NCBI RefSeq assembly: GCF_031085295.1
Contig: NZ_JAVFWO010000007.1
Coordinates: forward strand, 1 to 64,000
Source of the DNA: Microbacterium psychrotolerans
GTDB lineage: Bacteria > Actinomycetota > Actinomycetes > Actinomycetales > Microbacteriaceae
Reading direction: 5' to 3'
DNA length: 64,000 nucleotides
The position numbers were made by a program, and so were the translations under genes. The notes beneath the pieces are model-generated. The model made no database searches and was not told where the DNA came from. It worked only from the letters and a program-made list of their open reading frames with translations. Below, in pieces: positions 34,094-42,440 of the stretch. Positions within the stretch are counted from its first letter, which is position 1. Every line of letters starts with the position of its first letter.

Positions 34094-35404
34094 TCAGGGG
34101 ACGGGGTTCTCGGCGTCGTACGCGCGGAAGCGCGGGCTGGCGCGCACCAGCATCGCCACGAGCGCGATGATCACGAAGCCGCCCAGCAGCGGCGGGAACC
34201 ACAGCGCCGTGAGCGTCGCGAGCGTGCCGGCGTAGAGCGCGCCGAGGCGGGGGCCGCCCGCGACCACGACGATGAAGATGCCCTGCAGCCGGCCACGGAT
34301 CGCGTCGGGTACCGCCGCCTGCACCATGGTGTTGCGAAAGATCGAGCTGATGTTGTCGGCGGCGCCCGATACGGCGAGCACGACGCAGGCGAGTGCGATC
34401 AGAGCGACGTTCGGGGTGTCGGCGTCGACTCCGACGGGTGCCAGCCAGCCGAGTGCCGCCGCCCCCAGCACCAGGCCGAGCGCGGCGATCGAGATCCCGT
34501 AGACGAGGATCGCGCGCTCGATGCCGAGGCCCTGGCGGCGGATCGCGCCGACGCGGCCCGAGAACAGACTGGACGCGAAGGCACCGGCGGCGACCGACGC
34601 GGTGAGGAGACCCGTGGTGATCGGGCCGCCGCCGAGCAGCACCGCCCCGATGGCGGGGAACAGCGACAGCGGCTGGCCGAACGTCATCGCGATGATGTCC
34701 AGGATGAACTGCAGGCGGATGTTGGACGCGCGCCGCAGGAACCGCCAGCCGTCCCGGAGCGATTCGAGTCCCGGCCGGACGACCTCGCCCTCGGGGCGCA
34801 GAGCCGGCAGCGTCCAGAGGCCGAGGAACAGCGAGGTCATCAGGATCACGTCGAGCGTGTACGTCCAGGCGTAGCCGGTCAGCGCCACCAGCACGCCGGC
34901 CAGCGCGGGACCGGCCATCACCATGATCCCGACGGTGATGCCGCCGAGGGCCGAGGCGGCCGGCAGCAGCTCGCGGGGGAGCAGGCGCGGCACGATCGCC
35001 TGGCGGGTCGCCAGCACGATCGAGTTGGCGGCGGAGTTGACGATGCTCAGCGCGTACAGCCACCACACCGTCTCGAGGTTCGCCCAGGTGAGGACGGCGA
35101 GCAGCGCCGTCGACCCGAACGTCACTGTGGCTGCGATCAGCGCCACCGCCCGGCGGTCGAACGCGTCGGCGAGCATGCCGCCGTAGATGCCCGCGACGAT
35201 CATGGGCAGAAGTCCGGCGACGGCGATCATCGAGACGGCGAACGTCGACTCGGTGAGGTCGTACATCTGCAGCATGATCGCGACGATCGTGAGCTGGCCA
35301 CCCAGGCCCGCCAGCGTCGATCCGATCCACATCCGCGTGAACGCGGGACTGGTGCGGAAAGGCCGCAGGTCGATGAAGTGGCTGCGGTGCTGCTCGGCGC
35401 TCAC
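34094..35404 (-). CDS. MFS transporter, EntS-like efflux type
   Basis: 436 residues from GTG 35404 (a GGGGA site upstream), giving the start VSAEQHRSHFIDLRPFRTSP. About 12 helices, with the family's typical opening FTRMWIGSTLAGLGGQLTIV and the cytoplasmic loop DAFDRRAV. It resembles the MFS_3 group that includes EntS and macrolide exporters, so export of a drug or siderophore is possible. Nothing nearby makes either. The stop is about 100 bases before the DMT gene on the same strand. Confidence 0.88.
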   Translation of the reverse strand: MSAEQHRSHFIDLRPFRTSPAFTRMWIGSTLAGLGGQLTIVAIMLQMYDLTESTFAVSMIAVAGLLPMIVAGIYGGMLADAFDRRAVALIAATVTFGSTALLAVLTWANLETVWWLYALSIVNSAANSIVLATRQAIVPRLLPRELLPAASALGGITVGIMVMAGPALAGVLVALTGYAWTYTLDVILMTSLFLGLWTLPALRPEGEVVRPGLESLRDGWRFLRRASNIRLQFILDIIAMTFGQPLSLFPAIGAVLLGGGPITTGLLTASVAAGAFASSLFSGRVGAIRRQGLGIERAILVYGISIAALGLVLGAAALGWLAPVGVDADTPNVALIALACVVLAVSGAADNISSIFRNTMVQAAVPDAIRGRLQGIFIVVVAGGPRLGALYAGTLATLTALWFPPLLGGFVIIALVAMLVRASPRFRAYDAENPVP

Positions 35405-35524
35405 TCCCCGACCTCGGCCGCTGCTCCACGCCGGCCCTGCGGCTCGACGCGGAGGGGGTGTGGCACGGGTTCGAGCGTACCCGGGCTGAGCAGGAGCGCG
35501 TTCGCCGCGGCATCCGTTCGCTGG

Positions 35525-35530
35525 TAGACT
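35525..35530 (+). promoter_or_regulatory. -10 box for rpsO
   Basis: TAGACT, with a weak TTCGCC -35 candidate 18 bases before it. The rpsO leader would be about 85 bases and could hold the S15 autoregulatory fold known in other bacteria, which I cannot resolve by eye. Confidence 0.45.
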
Positions 35531-35619
35531 CTTCAGGTTGCCGTTGGATCGGCCGCGGAGAAAGAGAGCTCGCACATCGGGTGACGGGCACCGCGCAACA
35601 AGCAGAGAGGGGATCACCT

Positions 35620-35889
35620 ATGGCACTGGAAGCAGACGTCAAGAAGGCGATCATCGAAGAGTACGCGACGCACCCCGGTGACACCGGATCCCCCGAGGTG
35701 CAGGTCGCGATGCTGACGCAGCGCATCAAGGACCTGACCGAGCACCTCAAGGAGCACAAGCACGACCACCACTCGCGTCGTGGGCTGTTCCTGCTCGTCG
35801 GTCAGCGCCGCCGTCTCCTGGGCTACCTCCAGGACATCGACATCAACCGTTACCGCTCGCTCATCGAGCGCCTCGGTCTCCGTCGATAA
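35620..35889 (+). CDS. rpsO: 30S ribosomal protein S15
   Basis: 89 residues, the normal length. Four-helix S15 with HPGDTGSPEVQVAMLTQRI and DHHSRRGLFLLVGQRRRLL, which bind the three-way junction of 16S rRNA helices 20-22. ATG 35620 is preceded by AGAGAGGGG. In many bacteria pnp follows directly; here pnp is about 24 kb downstream. Confidence 0.99.
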   Translation: MALEADVKKAIIEEYATHPGDTGSPEVQVAMLTQRIKDLTEHLKEHKHDHHSRRGLFLLVGQRRRLLGYLQDIDINRYRSLIERLGLRR

Positions 35890-35927
35890 GGCATCGACCA
35901 GCGTTCAATCGCGCAAAACATTCTTGA

Positions 35928-35958
35928 GAAGGCCTCCCCACGGTGTGGGGAGGCCTTC
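35928..35958 (+). terminator. 14-bp intrinsic terminator after rpsO
   Basis: GAAGGCCTCCCCAC (35928-35941) pairs exactly with 35945-35958 around GGT, followed by GTTCTTT. Confidence 0.92.
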
Positions 35959-35995
35959 GTTCTTTCCGTCGATCGCTGCGGCCTGCGGGCTTGCC

Positions 35996-36790
35996 TCACC
36001 TCTCGCGCTGCGAGGCTGCGGACCCTGACGGGCGGGCGGTCGCCTGTGACGCCTCGAAGCCGAGCGGCAGTTGCGACACCGGATCGAGGCCGGTGAGGGT
36101 CACCCATCCCTCAGCCAGGAGTGCGGCGTCGCTGCCGGGCTCGGGGGTGTTGGGCAGGTCCTCGACAGCCAGGCGGATGTGACCGGCGTCCCGCTCGCTC
36201 AGTGTCGTCTGCACGATGCCGAAGGGGGCCAGGGCGGCCTCGACGGTCCCGAGGTTGTCCGGCGCGTTCGGGACGTTGACGTTGACCACGGTTCCGCGTG
36301 GCCGCTCGAGCAGGAACGGCAGCACGCCGATCGCTGCGGCGGAGGCGGCATCCCAGTGGAACCGCGTCGGGTTCATGCCGACATCCAGCGACACCGCGGC
36401 GGCCCACGCCCCGTTGAGGCCGCCGGTCAGTGCGGCACCGACGGTTCCGGAGTGCAGGATGGCGCGGCCGACGTTCGCGCCGTGATTGACCCCCGAGAGC
36501 ACGAGCTCGGCCGGTTCGCCGAAGGCGCCGTGCGCCGCGATGAGCGCGATGAGACCGGGACCGCCGCGCACCGCGAAGGCCGCGATGCCGTCGAGACCGG
36601 GAAGCTCGCGGCGCTCGATCGCGATGCGGCCATCCTCCTCGGCGGCCACGATGGACGCGCTGGAGCCGCTGGACTGCCGGACGGGCGCCGCGATGGTCAC
36701 GTCGAGACCGGAGTCCCGGGCGGCGCGGGCGAGGGAGTGAAGACCCGGCGCATCGATGCCGTCGTCATTGGTGATGAGCGCGCGGGTCAT
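35996..36790 (-). CDS. surE: 5'/3'-nucleotidase SurE
   Basis: Metal-dependent nucleoside monophosphate phosphatase. 264 residues with the SurE metal site ITNDDGIDAPG at 6-16 and SGVNHGANVGRAILHSGTV near 100. It starts inside the stop codon of the upstream PfkB gene (four-base overlap), so sugar/nucleoside kinase and nucleotidase are made together, hinting at a nucleotide-salvage pair (inference). Confidence 0.92.
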   Translation of the reverse strand: MTRALITNDDGIDAPGLHSLARAARDSGLDVTIAAPVRQSSGSSASIVAAEEDGRIAIERRELPGLDGIAAFAVRGGPGLIALIAAHGAFGEPAELVLSGVNHGANVGRAILHSGTVGAALTGGLNGAWAAAVSLDVGMNPTRFHWDAASAAAIGVLPFLLERPRGTVVNVNVPNAPDNLGTVEAALAPFGIVQTTLSERDAGHIRLAVEDLPNTPEPGSDAALLAEGWVTLTGLDPVSQLPLGFEASQATARPSGSAASQRER

Positions 36791-37893
36791 CGCGGGTTCC
36801 CCGATTCCGCCGTCTCCGAGCGTCCGGACTCCGGGGAGTCACCGGACGACGCCTCGCCCGGCGGCCGCTCCATCGACGCCTCGCCCGGCGGCCGTTCCGT
36901 CGGCTCTGCCAGGGCCGCGAGCCCGTCGGGGCTGACGTGACCCGTCACCGGCTGATCCATCCCCGCCTCGGCCCCATCGAGGAGCTGTCGCACCGTGACG
37001 GCCGACCGCAGCGCCGCGATCGCGTCGGGGTCGCCGGTTCCCAGTCCATGGCGCGTGACATTCAGCGCGGCGGCGGCCGCGCCGGTCACGATCGCATCGC
37101 GCACGCTCTCGCCCCGCGCGATGCCCGCCGCCACGCCCGCGGTGAGCGAGTCACCGGCGCCGCGCGTATCGGCGACCTCGAGGCGCGGTGCGGTGATCTC
37201 GAGGAACCCGTCCGGATCGAGCAGGAGCATGGGCTCCGGCGAGCGCGAGACGATCACGGCCTCCGCCCCGTCCTTCCGCAGGCGCCGCATCGCGGCCATG
37301 ATCCCCGCTGCGGAGTCGTCGTCGACGCGCCCGTCGCTCGCCAGCTCCTCGTCGCTGACCTTGAGCACGTCGACGCCGCCCTTGATGGCAGCGTCGAGCC
37401 GGGCGCCCGAGAGGTCGACGACGACCTTGGCGCCTCCGGCGTGCAGGTCGGAGGCCAGCCGGCGGTAGGTGTCGGCGGGGAGCGTCTCGTCGCCGGCGGG
37501 TCCGCTGAGGATCGCCAGGCCGGAGGCGAGCCCTTCGCGCAGGGTCACGCCGTAGAGCTCGTCGAGATCGTGCCGGGCGAGGGGATCGCCCCCCGTCTCA
37601 GCGATGATGCGACGCTCGCCGCCGCGGCGATCGTGCACGTAGGCGGAGCCCTTCCCCGGCCGCTCGACGCCTGCGACGGTCATGCCCTCGTCCTCCAGCA
37701 GATGCCGCAGCATCCGTCCGACCTCGCCCGTCAGGCTGCAGCAGATCGTCACCGGGACGCCCAGCCGCAGCAGCATGCGCGCCTGCCAGACGCCCTGGCC
37801 GCCGGCGTGCACATGGATGTCCGGTTCGTCGTCGTGCTCCTCGACGGTGACGGTGAGCGTCGGGGAGGGTGCGAAGATCGTCACGTCGCTCAT
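36787..37893 (-). CDS. PfkB-family carbohydrate kinase
   Basis: 368 residues of the ribokinase fold. The anion-hole signature DTRGAGDSLTAG is near residue 245, with its last Asp as catalytic base, and the N-terminal GGQGVWQARMLLRLG matches the substrate lid region of 1-phosphofructokinase-like members. A C-terminal tail of about 50 residues beyond the kinase contains a 9-residue tandem repeat (ERPPGEASM, ERPPGEASS). A TAGCGT box 6 bases before the ATG suggests a leaderless pfkB-surE mRNA. Substrate unknown. Confidence 0.85.
   Translation of the reverse strand: MSDVTIFAPSPTLTVTVEEHDDEPDIHVHAGGQGVWQARMLLRLGVPVTICCSLTGEVGRMLRHLLEDEGMTVAGVERPGKGSAYVHDRRGGERRIIAETGGDPLARHDLDELYGVTLREGLASGLAILSGPAGDETLPADTYRRLASDLHAGGAKVVVDLSGARLDAAIKGGVDVLKVSDEELASDGRVDDDSAAGIMAAMRRLRKDGAEAVIVSRSPEPMLLLDPDGFLEITAPRLEVADTRGAGDSLTAGVAAGIARGESVRDAIVTGAAAAALNVTRHGLGTGDPDAIAALRSAVTVRQLLDGAEAGMDQPVTGHVSPDGLAALAEPTERPPGEASMERPPGEASSGDSPESGRSETAESGNPR
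36848..36901. repeat. 27-bp tandem repeat in the PfkB C-terminal tail
   Basis: Two 27-base units (36848-36874 and 36875-36901) differ at 2 positions and encode the ERPPGEAS repeat on the minus strand. Confidence 0.9.
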
Positions 37894-37899
37894 ACCGTC

Positions 37900-37905
37900 A
37901 CGCTA
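37900..37905 (-). promoter_or_regulatory. -10 box for the PfkB-surE operon
   Basis: TAGCGT on the minus strand, 6 bases before the ATG at 37893. Confidence 0.5.
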
Positions 37906-37963
37906 CGCGCGCGTCCCGGCGCCGAGGACCCCCTTGCAGGGCACGGGGCGACCTGCAACAACG

Positions 37964-39025
37964 TCAGGCGGATGAGCCCGAGGCCACCGCTTCCCGGCCA
38001 CTCGGCTCCGCCGCCGCCGCGCGAGCCGCCACGAGATCCGCATGGTGGATGCCGGCGACATCGGGGTGGGCGCGCAGGCGCGACTTCAGCGCGTTCTCGC
38101 CGTACAGCGCGTGGATCGGATTCGACGGGTCCTGCGTGACCCCGCGCGCCTGCGCGGCGAGCTCGTCGGGCAGCTCGATCAGCGGGAGGCGCTTGTCGAG
38201 CGCGGGGTTGAAGAAGAACGGGACCGAGATGCGGTCGTCGGGGTACTTCGGCGAGATGACCCGGTGCTTGGTCGCGATCAGGTAGCCCTGGGTCGCGTAC
38301 TCGAGCAGCTCGCCGATGTTGACGACGAAGGCGCCCGGCACCGGGGGAGCGTCCACCCACTGTCCGTCGCGCTCCACCTGGAGTCCGCCCTTGCCGGGCT
38401 CGACCCACAGCAGCGTGAGCACGCCGGAGTCCTTGTGGGCGCCGACGCCCTGCTGGGGTGTCGGGTCCTCCTTGCCGGGGTAGCGGACGATCTTGATGAG
38501 GGTGGACGGCTCGCCGAAGTGCTCGTCGAAGTAACTCTCCTCCGCCCCGAGCGAGAGCGCCCAGGCGCGCAGCAGCTTGCGCGCGACACCCGACAGGTGA
38601 TCGTGCCACTCCGTGACGACGTCGCGCAGCTCGGGCTGCGCTTCGGGCCAGAGGTTCGGCCCGATGAGGCGCGCGAAGTCCGGGGCATCGGCGTCCGCCA
38701 CCGCCTCGCGCTCGGGACCGATGTCGATCTGCTCGCGCCAGTCGACCTTGCCCTGCGTGCGCTCGCCGCCGATGCGCGTGTACCCGCGGAAGTGCGGGCT
38801 GTTGACGTTCTCGATCGCGAGCTTGTCGGCTTCGGGGAGGGCGAAGAACTCGCGGGCGGCGCGGTGCAGACGTGATTCCAGCTCAGGCGAGACGCCGGTG
38901 CCGGTGAGGTAGAAGAACCCGACGTCATGGGTCGCCGCGCGCAGGTCGTCGCGGAACTGCGCAGCCGCCTCAGCGCCCGCGTCGAGCCGGGAGAGGTCCA
39001 GGATCGGCAGATTCAGCTCGGTCAT
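37964..39025 (-). CDS. 2-oxoglutarate/Fe(II)-dependent oxygenase, isopenicillin N synthase-like
   Basis: 353 residues. N-terminal DIOX_N region (LPILDLSRLDAG, DVGFFYLTGTGV) and C-terminal jelly roll. Iron ligands are His197 and Asp199 in GAHKDSG and His254 in ATKHRV; Arg265 in RIS fits the co-substrate-binding RxS motif. These enzymes oxidise small molecules with O2. No pathway genes adjoin. A TAGCCT box 6 bases upstream points to a leaderless transcript. Confidence 0.9.
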   Translation of the reverse strand: MTELNLPILDLSRLDAGAEAAAQFRDDLRAATHDVGFFYLTGTGVSPELESRLHRAAREFFALPEADKLAIENVNSPHFRGYTRIGGERTQGKVDWREQIDIGPEREAVADADAPDFARLIGPNLWPEAQPELRDVVTEWHDHLSGVARKLLRAWALSLGAEESYFDEHFGEPSTLIKIVRYPGKEDPTPQQGVGAHKDSGVLTLLWVEPGKGGLQVERDGQWVDAPPVPGAFVVNIGELLEYATQGYLIATKHRVISPKYPDDRISVPFFFNPALDKRLPLIELPDELAAQARGVTQDPSNPIHALYGENALKSRLRAHPDVAGIHHADLVAARAAAAEPSGREAVASGSSA

Positions 39026-39031
39026 GAGGCG

Positions 39032-39037
39032 AGGCTA
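39032..39037 (-). promoter_or_regulatory. -10 box for the oxygenase gene
   Basis: TAGCCT on the minus strand, 6 bases before the ATG at 39025; it touches the palindrome at 39039. Confidence 0.5.
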
Positions 39038-39038
39038 G

Positions 39039-39058
39039 GCGGATGCCGCGGCATCCGC
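39039..39058. repeat. 20-bp perfect palindrome on the GGATGCC word
   Basis: GCGGATGCCGCGGCATCCGC is its own reverse complement. It lies right upstream of the oxygenase -10 box, where an operator would sit, and downstream of the epoxide hydrolase. Confidence 0.75.
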
Positions 39059-39090
39059 TCGGTTTGTTGCGCCGGGTTAAGCGCGGTCAC

Positions 39091-39124
39091 GGCGGGCCGC
39101 GCGGACGGATCCGCGCGGCCCGCC
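39091..39124 (-). terminator. 15-bp terminator of the epoxide hydrolase gene
   Basis: GGCGGGCCGCGCGGA (39091-39105) pairs with 39110-39124 around CGGA. Confidence 0.88.
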
Positions 39125-39130
39125 TGCTGT

Positions 39131-40273
39131 TCACGAGCGGTCGAAGAAGGTTCGGATGTCGCCGACGACCAGCTCCGGCACCTCGAGCGCGGCGTAGTGC
39201 CCGCCCGTCTCGAAGCGGCTCCAGTGCACGATGTTCGTGTTGTCGCGCTCGGCGAACACCTTGATCGTCTGGAAGTCGTCCTTGAACACGGCGACACCCG
39301 TGCGAGCGCCGCTCACGCGGGGCTCGGCATCCGCCAGCGCGTTGTCGCGGTAGGCGCGGCTCATGCCGGCCGACGCGTTGGCGAACCACGCGACGCTCAC
39401 CTCGGTGAGGATGGCGTCGATGGGGACGAGGCTGGTGCCGTTGCCGAACGAGTTGAACAGCTCGGCGTAGGCCAGGTGCCCGACGGGGGAGTCGGACAGT
39501 GCAGCGGCGATCGTCTGCGGGCGGGCGGCGTTCATCGTGTTGTACGCGCCGACGGACTGGAACCACTGCATGTGCTCGAGCCCGGCATAGTCCTGCGGCT
39601 CGAGCTGCTCGAACTCGGCCGGGTCGCCCGAGGGGAACGAGAACAGCTGCAACACGTGCAGGCCCAGGAAGCCCTCGGGATCGAGCAGGCCCAGCTCACG
39701 CGCGACCATCGCCCCATTGTCGCTGCCGTGGATGCCGTACGAGTCGTAGCCGAGACGGCGCATCAGCGTGTCGTAGGCGGCGGCGACGCGCGCGGTGGTC
39801 CAGCCCGGCTGCGTGACCGGCTGGCTGAAGCCGAATCCGGGCGCATCCGGGACGACGACGTCGAAGGCGTCCTCGGCGCGGCCGCCGTGTGCGACCGGGT
39901 CGACGAGCGGGCCGATCATGTCCAGGTAGTCGACGAACGAGCCCGGGTACGTGTGCGCGAGGATCAGCGGCGTGGCACCCCCGTGCGGCGAGCGCACGTG
40001 CACGAAGTGGATCGGCTGCCCGTCGATCTCCGTGATGAAGTGCGGGAACTCGTTCATACGCGCCTCGGCAGCGCGCCAGTCGAACCCGTCGCGCCAGCGT
40101 GCGACGGCATCCGCGAGGTACTGGTGGGGCGTTCCCGACTCCCAGTCGTCGGAGGGTGCCGGCTGGGGGAGCCGGGTGCGCGCCAGGCGGTCGTTGAGGT
40201 CGTCGAGGTCCGCCTGCGGGATGTCGACGCGGAAGGGGCGGATGTCGGTGGTGGCGGCGGTTGCGGTGTTCAT
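39131..40273 (-). CDS. Epoxide hydrolase, EHN-type
   Basis: 380 residues: N-terminal EHN domain (DIRPFRVDIPQADLDDLNDR onward, to about 110) and alpha/beta-hydrolase domain. The nucleophile is Asp185 in GIHGSDNGA and the catalytic His is about His359 in GGHYAALE. Microsomal-type enzymes usually have HGGDWG at the nucleophile; the Gly-to-Ser and Trp-to-Asn changes here alter the pocket edge but keep the Asp. The WYL regulator transcribed away from it is the obvious candidate regulator. Confidence 0.88.
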   Translation of the reverse strand: MNTATAATTDIRPFRVDIPQADLDDLNDRLARTRLPQPAPSDDWESGTPHQYLADAVARWRDGFDWRAAEARMNEFPHFITEIDGQPIHFVHVRSPHGGATPLILAHTYPGSFVDYLDMIGPLVDPVAHGGRAEDAFDVVVPDAPGFGFSQPVTQPGWTTARVAAAYDTLMRRLGYDSYGIHGSDNGAMVARELGLLDPEGFLGLHVLQLFSFPSGDPAEFEQLEPQDYAGLEHMQWFQSVGAYNTMNAARPQTIAAALSDSPVGHLAYAELFNSFGNGTSLVPIDAILTEVSVAWFANASAGMSRAYRDNALADAEPRVSGARTGVAVFKDDFQTIKVFAERDNTNIVHWSRFETGGHYAALEVPELVVGDIRTFFDRS

Positions 40274-40344
40274 GTCTTCGACGTTACGGTCGAAACAGGC
40301 AGGTTATCTTCCTGATATCTGCGCACTTCGACGAATCGAGCGAG

Positions 40345-41295
40345 ATGGCAGGCACCTCTGCGCGGATGCTCGCACTCCTCGCGCTGCTGCAGAGCCGCCC
40401 GCGGTGGCCGGGGCCGGAGCTGGCGACGCGACTCGGCGTCTCGGTGCGGACCATCCGCACCGACATCGAGCGCCTGCGCGCGCTCGGCTACCCCGTCGAG
40501 GCCGAACGCGGCCGAGCCGGCTCGTATCGGCTGGCGGCGGGCGGCAAGCTGCCGCCGCTGCTGCTGGACGACGAGGAGGCGGTCGCCGTCGCCATCGGGC
40601 TGCGCGTGGCGCGCGGTGTCGCGGGTGTCGATGAGGCAGGCGCCCGTGCGCTCGCGAAACTGCTCCAGGTGCTGCCCGAGCGGCTGCGGCCCACGGTCGA
40701 CGCGGTGGCAGCGACCATCGACAGCGGCCCCGAGAACGTCGGCACCGACGCACCCGATCCCGAGGTCGACCCGCGCGTGCTGAGCGCGGTCGCGCAGGCG
40801 GTGCACGCGGGGGAGTGGCTGCGGTTCGATGACCGCGGTACGGCTCGACGCGTCGAGCCGTACCGGCTGCTCAGCTGGCAGCGCCGGTGGTACCTCGTGG
40901 CGCGAGATCCCGACACGGACGAGTGGGAGACGTTCCGGTTGGACTGGATCGAGCCCCGCATGCCGACGCGGCGTCAATTCGCCCCCGTCCCGGTGCCCGG
41001 GGGCGACTTCACGGCCTTCGCGCTGCGCTCGATCGCTGCCGGCGGGTGGAACGTGCACGCGCGTCTGCGGATCGCCGCGCCTGCGGAGCGGGTGATCGCG
41101 CGCATCAACCCGACCGTGGGCGTCGTCGAGGACGTGGGGCCGACGACATCCGTGCTGGTGACGGGCGCCGACAGTCTGGAGACCATCGCCGCCTACATCG
41201 GCATGCTGGGCATGGATTTCACCGTCGACTCTCCCGCGGAGCTCGTGCCGCATCTGCAGCGCCTCGCGGAGCGGTACGCGCGCGCTGCCGGCTGA
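40345..41295 (+). CDS. WYL-domain transcriptional regulator, YafY type
   Basis: 316 residues from ATG 40345 (CGAGCGAG upstream). The N-terminal winged HTH reads ARMLALLALLQSRPRWPGPE and then RLGVSVRTIRTDIERLRALG. The WYL domain has SWQRRWYLVARDPDTDEWETF near 175-195 and the C-terminal WCX region follows. It is divergent from the epoxide hydrolase. The 71-base gap contains CAGG-N7-CCTG (about 40299-40313), a possible operator. Confidence 0.88.
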   Translation: MAGTSARMLALLALLQSRPRWPGPELATRLGVSVRTIRTDIERLRALGYPVEAERGRAGSYRLAAGGKLPPLLLDDEEAVAVAIGLRVARGVAGVDEAGARALAKLLQVLPERLRPTVDAVAATIDSGPENVGTDAPDPEVDPRVLSAVAQAVHAGEWLRFDDRGTARRVEPYRLLSWQRRWYLVARDPDTDEWETFRLDWIEPRMPTRRQFAPVPVPGGDFTAFALRSIAAGGWNVHARLRIAAPAERVIARINPTVGVVEDVGPTTSVLVTGADSLETIAAYIGMLGMDFTVDSPAELVPHLQRLAERYARAAG

Positions 41296-41347
41296 CCGCG
41301 AGGGCGCCGTCACGGAATGGACATGCGCCGAGGTGTCCGGTAGCGTC

Positions 41348-41366
41348 GAAGGTAAGGCTCACCTTA
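41348..41366. promoter_or_regulatory. DtxR/IdeR-type iron box before efeUOB
   Basis: GAAGGTAAGGCTCACCTTA matches the 19-bp actinobacterial consensus TWAGGTTAGSCTAACCTWA at most positions, including the AGGT and ACCT arms. It lies 19 bases before the efeU ATG, so iron-loaded regulator should repress the operon. Confidence 0.85.
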
Positions 41367-41384
41367 CGTTGAACCGCCGCGCGC

Positions 41385-42440
41385 ATGAGACCGCAGGAGT
41401 GCCGAGGCGTAACGGGGCGCCGCCTCATCCGCACCATCTTGGGAATCCCGTTGCTCGCCACCTTCCTCATCGGCCTGCGTGAAGGCCTCGAAGCCGCGCT
41501 CGTCGTCGGCATCCTCGTCGCTTACCTCTCCAAGCTCGGCCGGCGCGACGTGCTGCCGCGCCTGTGGGCGGGTGTGGGGCTCGCCATCGTGCTGGCCCTC
41601 GTCATCGGCGCGGTCCTGACGTTCGGCGCGTATTCCCTCACGTTCGAGGCGCAGGAGCTCCTGGGCGGCACCTTGTCGCTGCTCGCGGTGGCGATGGTCA
41701 CGTGGATGATCTTCTGGATGCAGCGGACAGCCCGCACCCTCAAGCGCACGCTCGAGGGCGAGGTCGACCGCGCGCTCGCCACCGGCGGGCTCTGGGCGCT
41801 CGTCGCCATCGGATTCGTCTCGGTGGCACGTGAGGGCGTCGAGACCACCCTGCTGCTGTGGTCGATGGTCCAGTCCTTCGGCGAGGCCCCCGCCGCACTG
41901 GCGGGCGCACTGCTGGGTCTGGTGGCGGCCGTGATCCTCGGCTGGGCCCTCGCGCGCGGCATGCTGCGACTCGACCTTCGCGTCTTCTTCGGCTGGACGG
42001 GAGCCTTCCTGGTGATCGTGGCCGCCGGGGTGCTGGCGTACGCGATCCACGATCTGCAGGAGGCCGGCGCGCTTCCCGGTCCCTTCACCGCCGCCGCGCC
42101 CATCGACCCCGCCACCGGCGACGTCGCCGTCGGCTGGGCGGCGTTCCCGTTCGGCTGGGCATTCGACCTCACCGGCTCGATCCCCCCGGGAAGCGCGCTG
42201 GCTGCGATCCTGCAGGCGACCGTGGGCTTCATGCCGCGGATGTCGTGGCTGCAGGTCGTCGCCTGGGTGCTCTACGTCGGGATCGTGGGCGGCATCTGGC
42301 TCCGCGGCCAGCTGCGCTCGCGTCCGGCGGCGCGTCCGGCACCTGCCGCGGACGCCGCATCCGTCCCCACGTCACCTGCCTCACCAGTGGCAGTTCCTCC
42401 CGGCCCGCCTTCCGTCCCATCCCCGCAAGGAGAAGCATGA
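41385..42440 (+). CDS. efeU: Iron permease EfeU (FTR1 family)
   Basis: Takes up iron through the inner membrane. 351 residues with seven or so helices and the two REXXE iron-binding motifs, REGLE at about 32-36 and REGVE further on (VAREGVETTLLLW). The start is uncertain: ATG 41385 has no ribosome site, and TTG 41439 or 41451 would give the usual FTR1-type N-terminus. The C-terminal 40 residues are a Pro/Ala tail. It overlaps efeO by four bases (ATGA). Confidence 0.93.
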   Translation: MRPQECRGVTGRRLIRTILGIPLLATFLIGLREGLEAALVVGILVAYLSKLGRRDVLPRLWAGVGLAIVLALVIGAVLTFGAYSLTFEAQELLGGTLSLLAVAMVTWMIFWMQRTARTLKRTLEGEVDRALATGGLWALVAIGFVSVAREGVETTLLLWSMVQSFGEAPAALAGALLGLVAAVILGWALARGMLRLDLRVFFGWTGAFLVIVAAGVLAYAIHDLQEAGALPGPFTAAAPIDPATGDVAVGWAAFPFGWAFDLTGSIPPGSALAAILQATVGFMPRMSWLQVVAWVLYVGIVGGIWLRGQLRSRPAARPAPAADAASVPTSPASPVAVPPGPPSVPSPQGEA

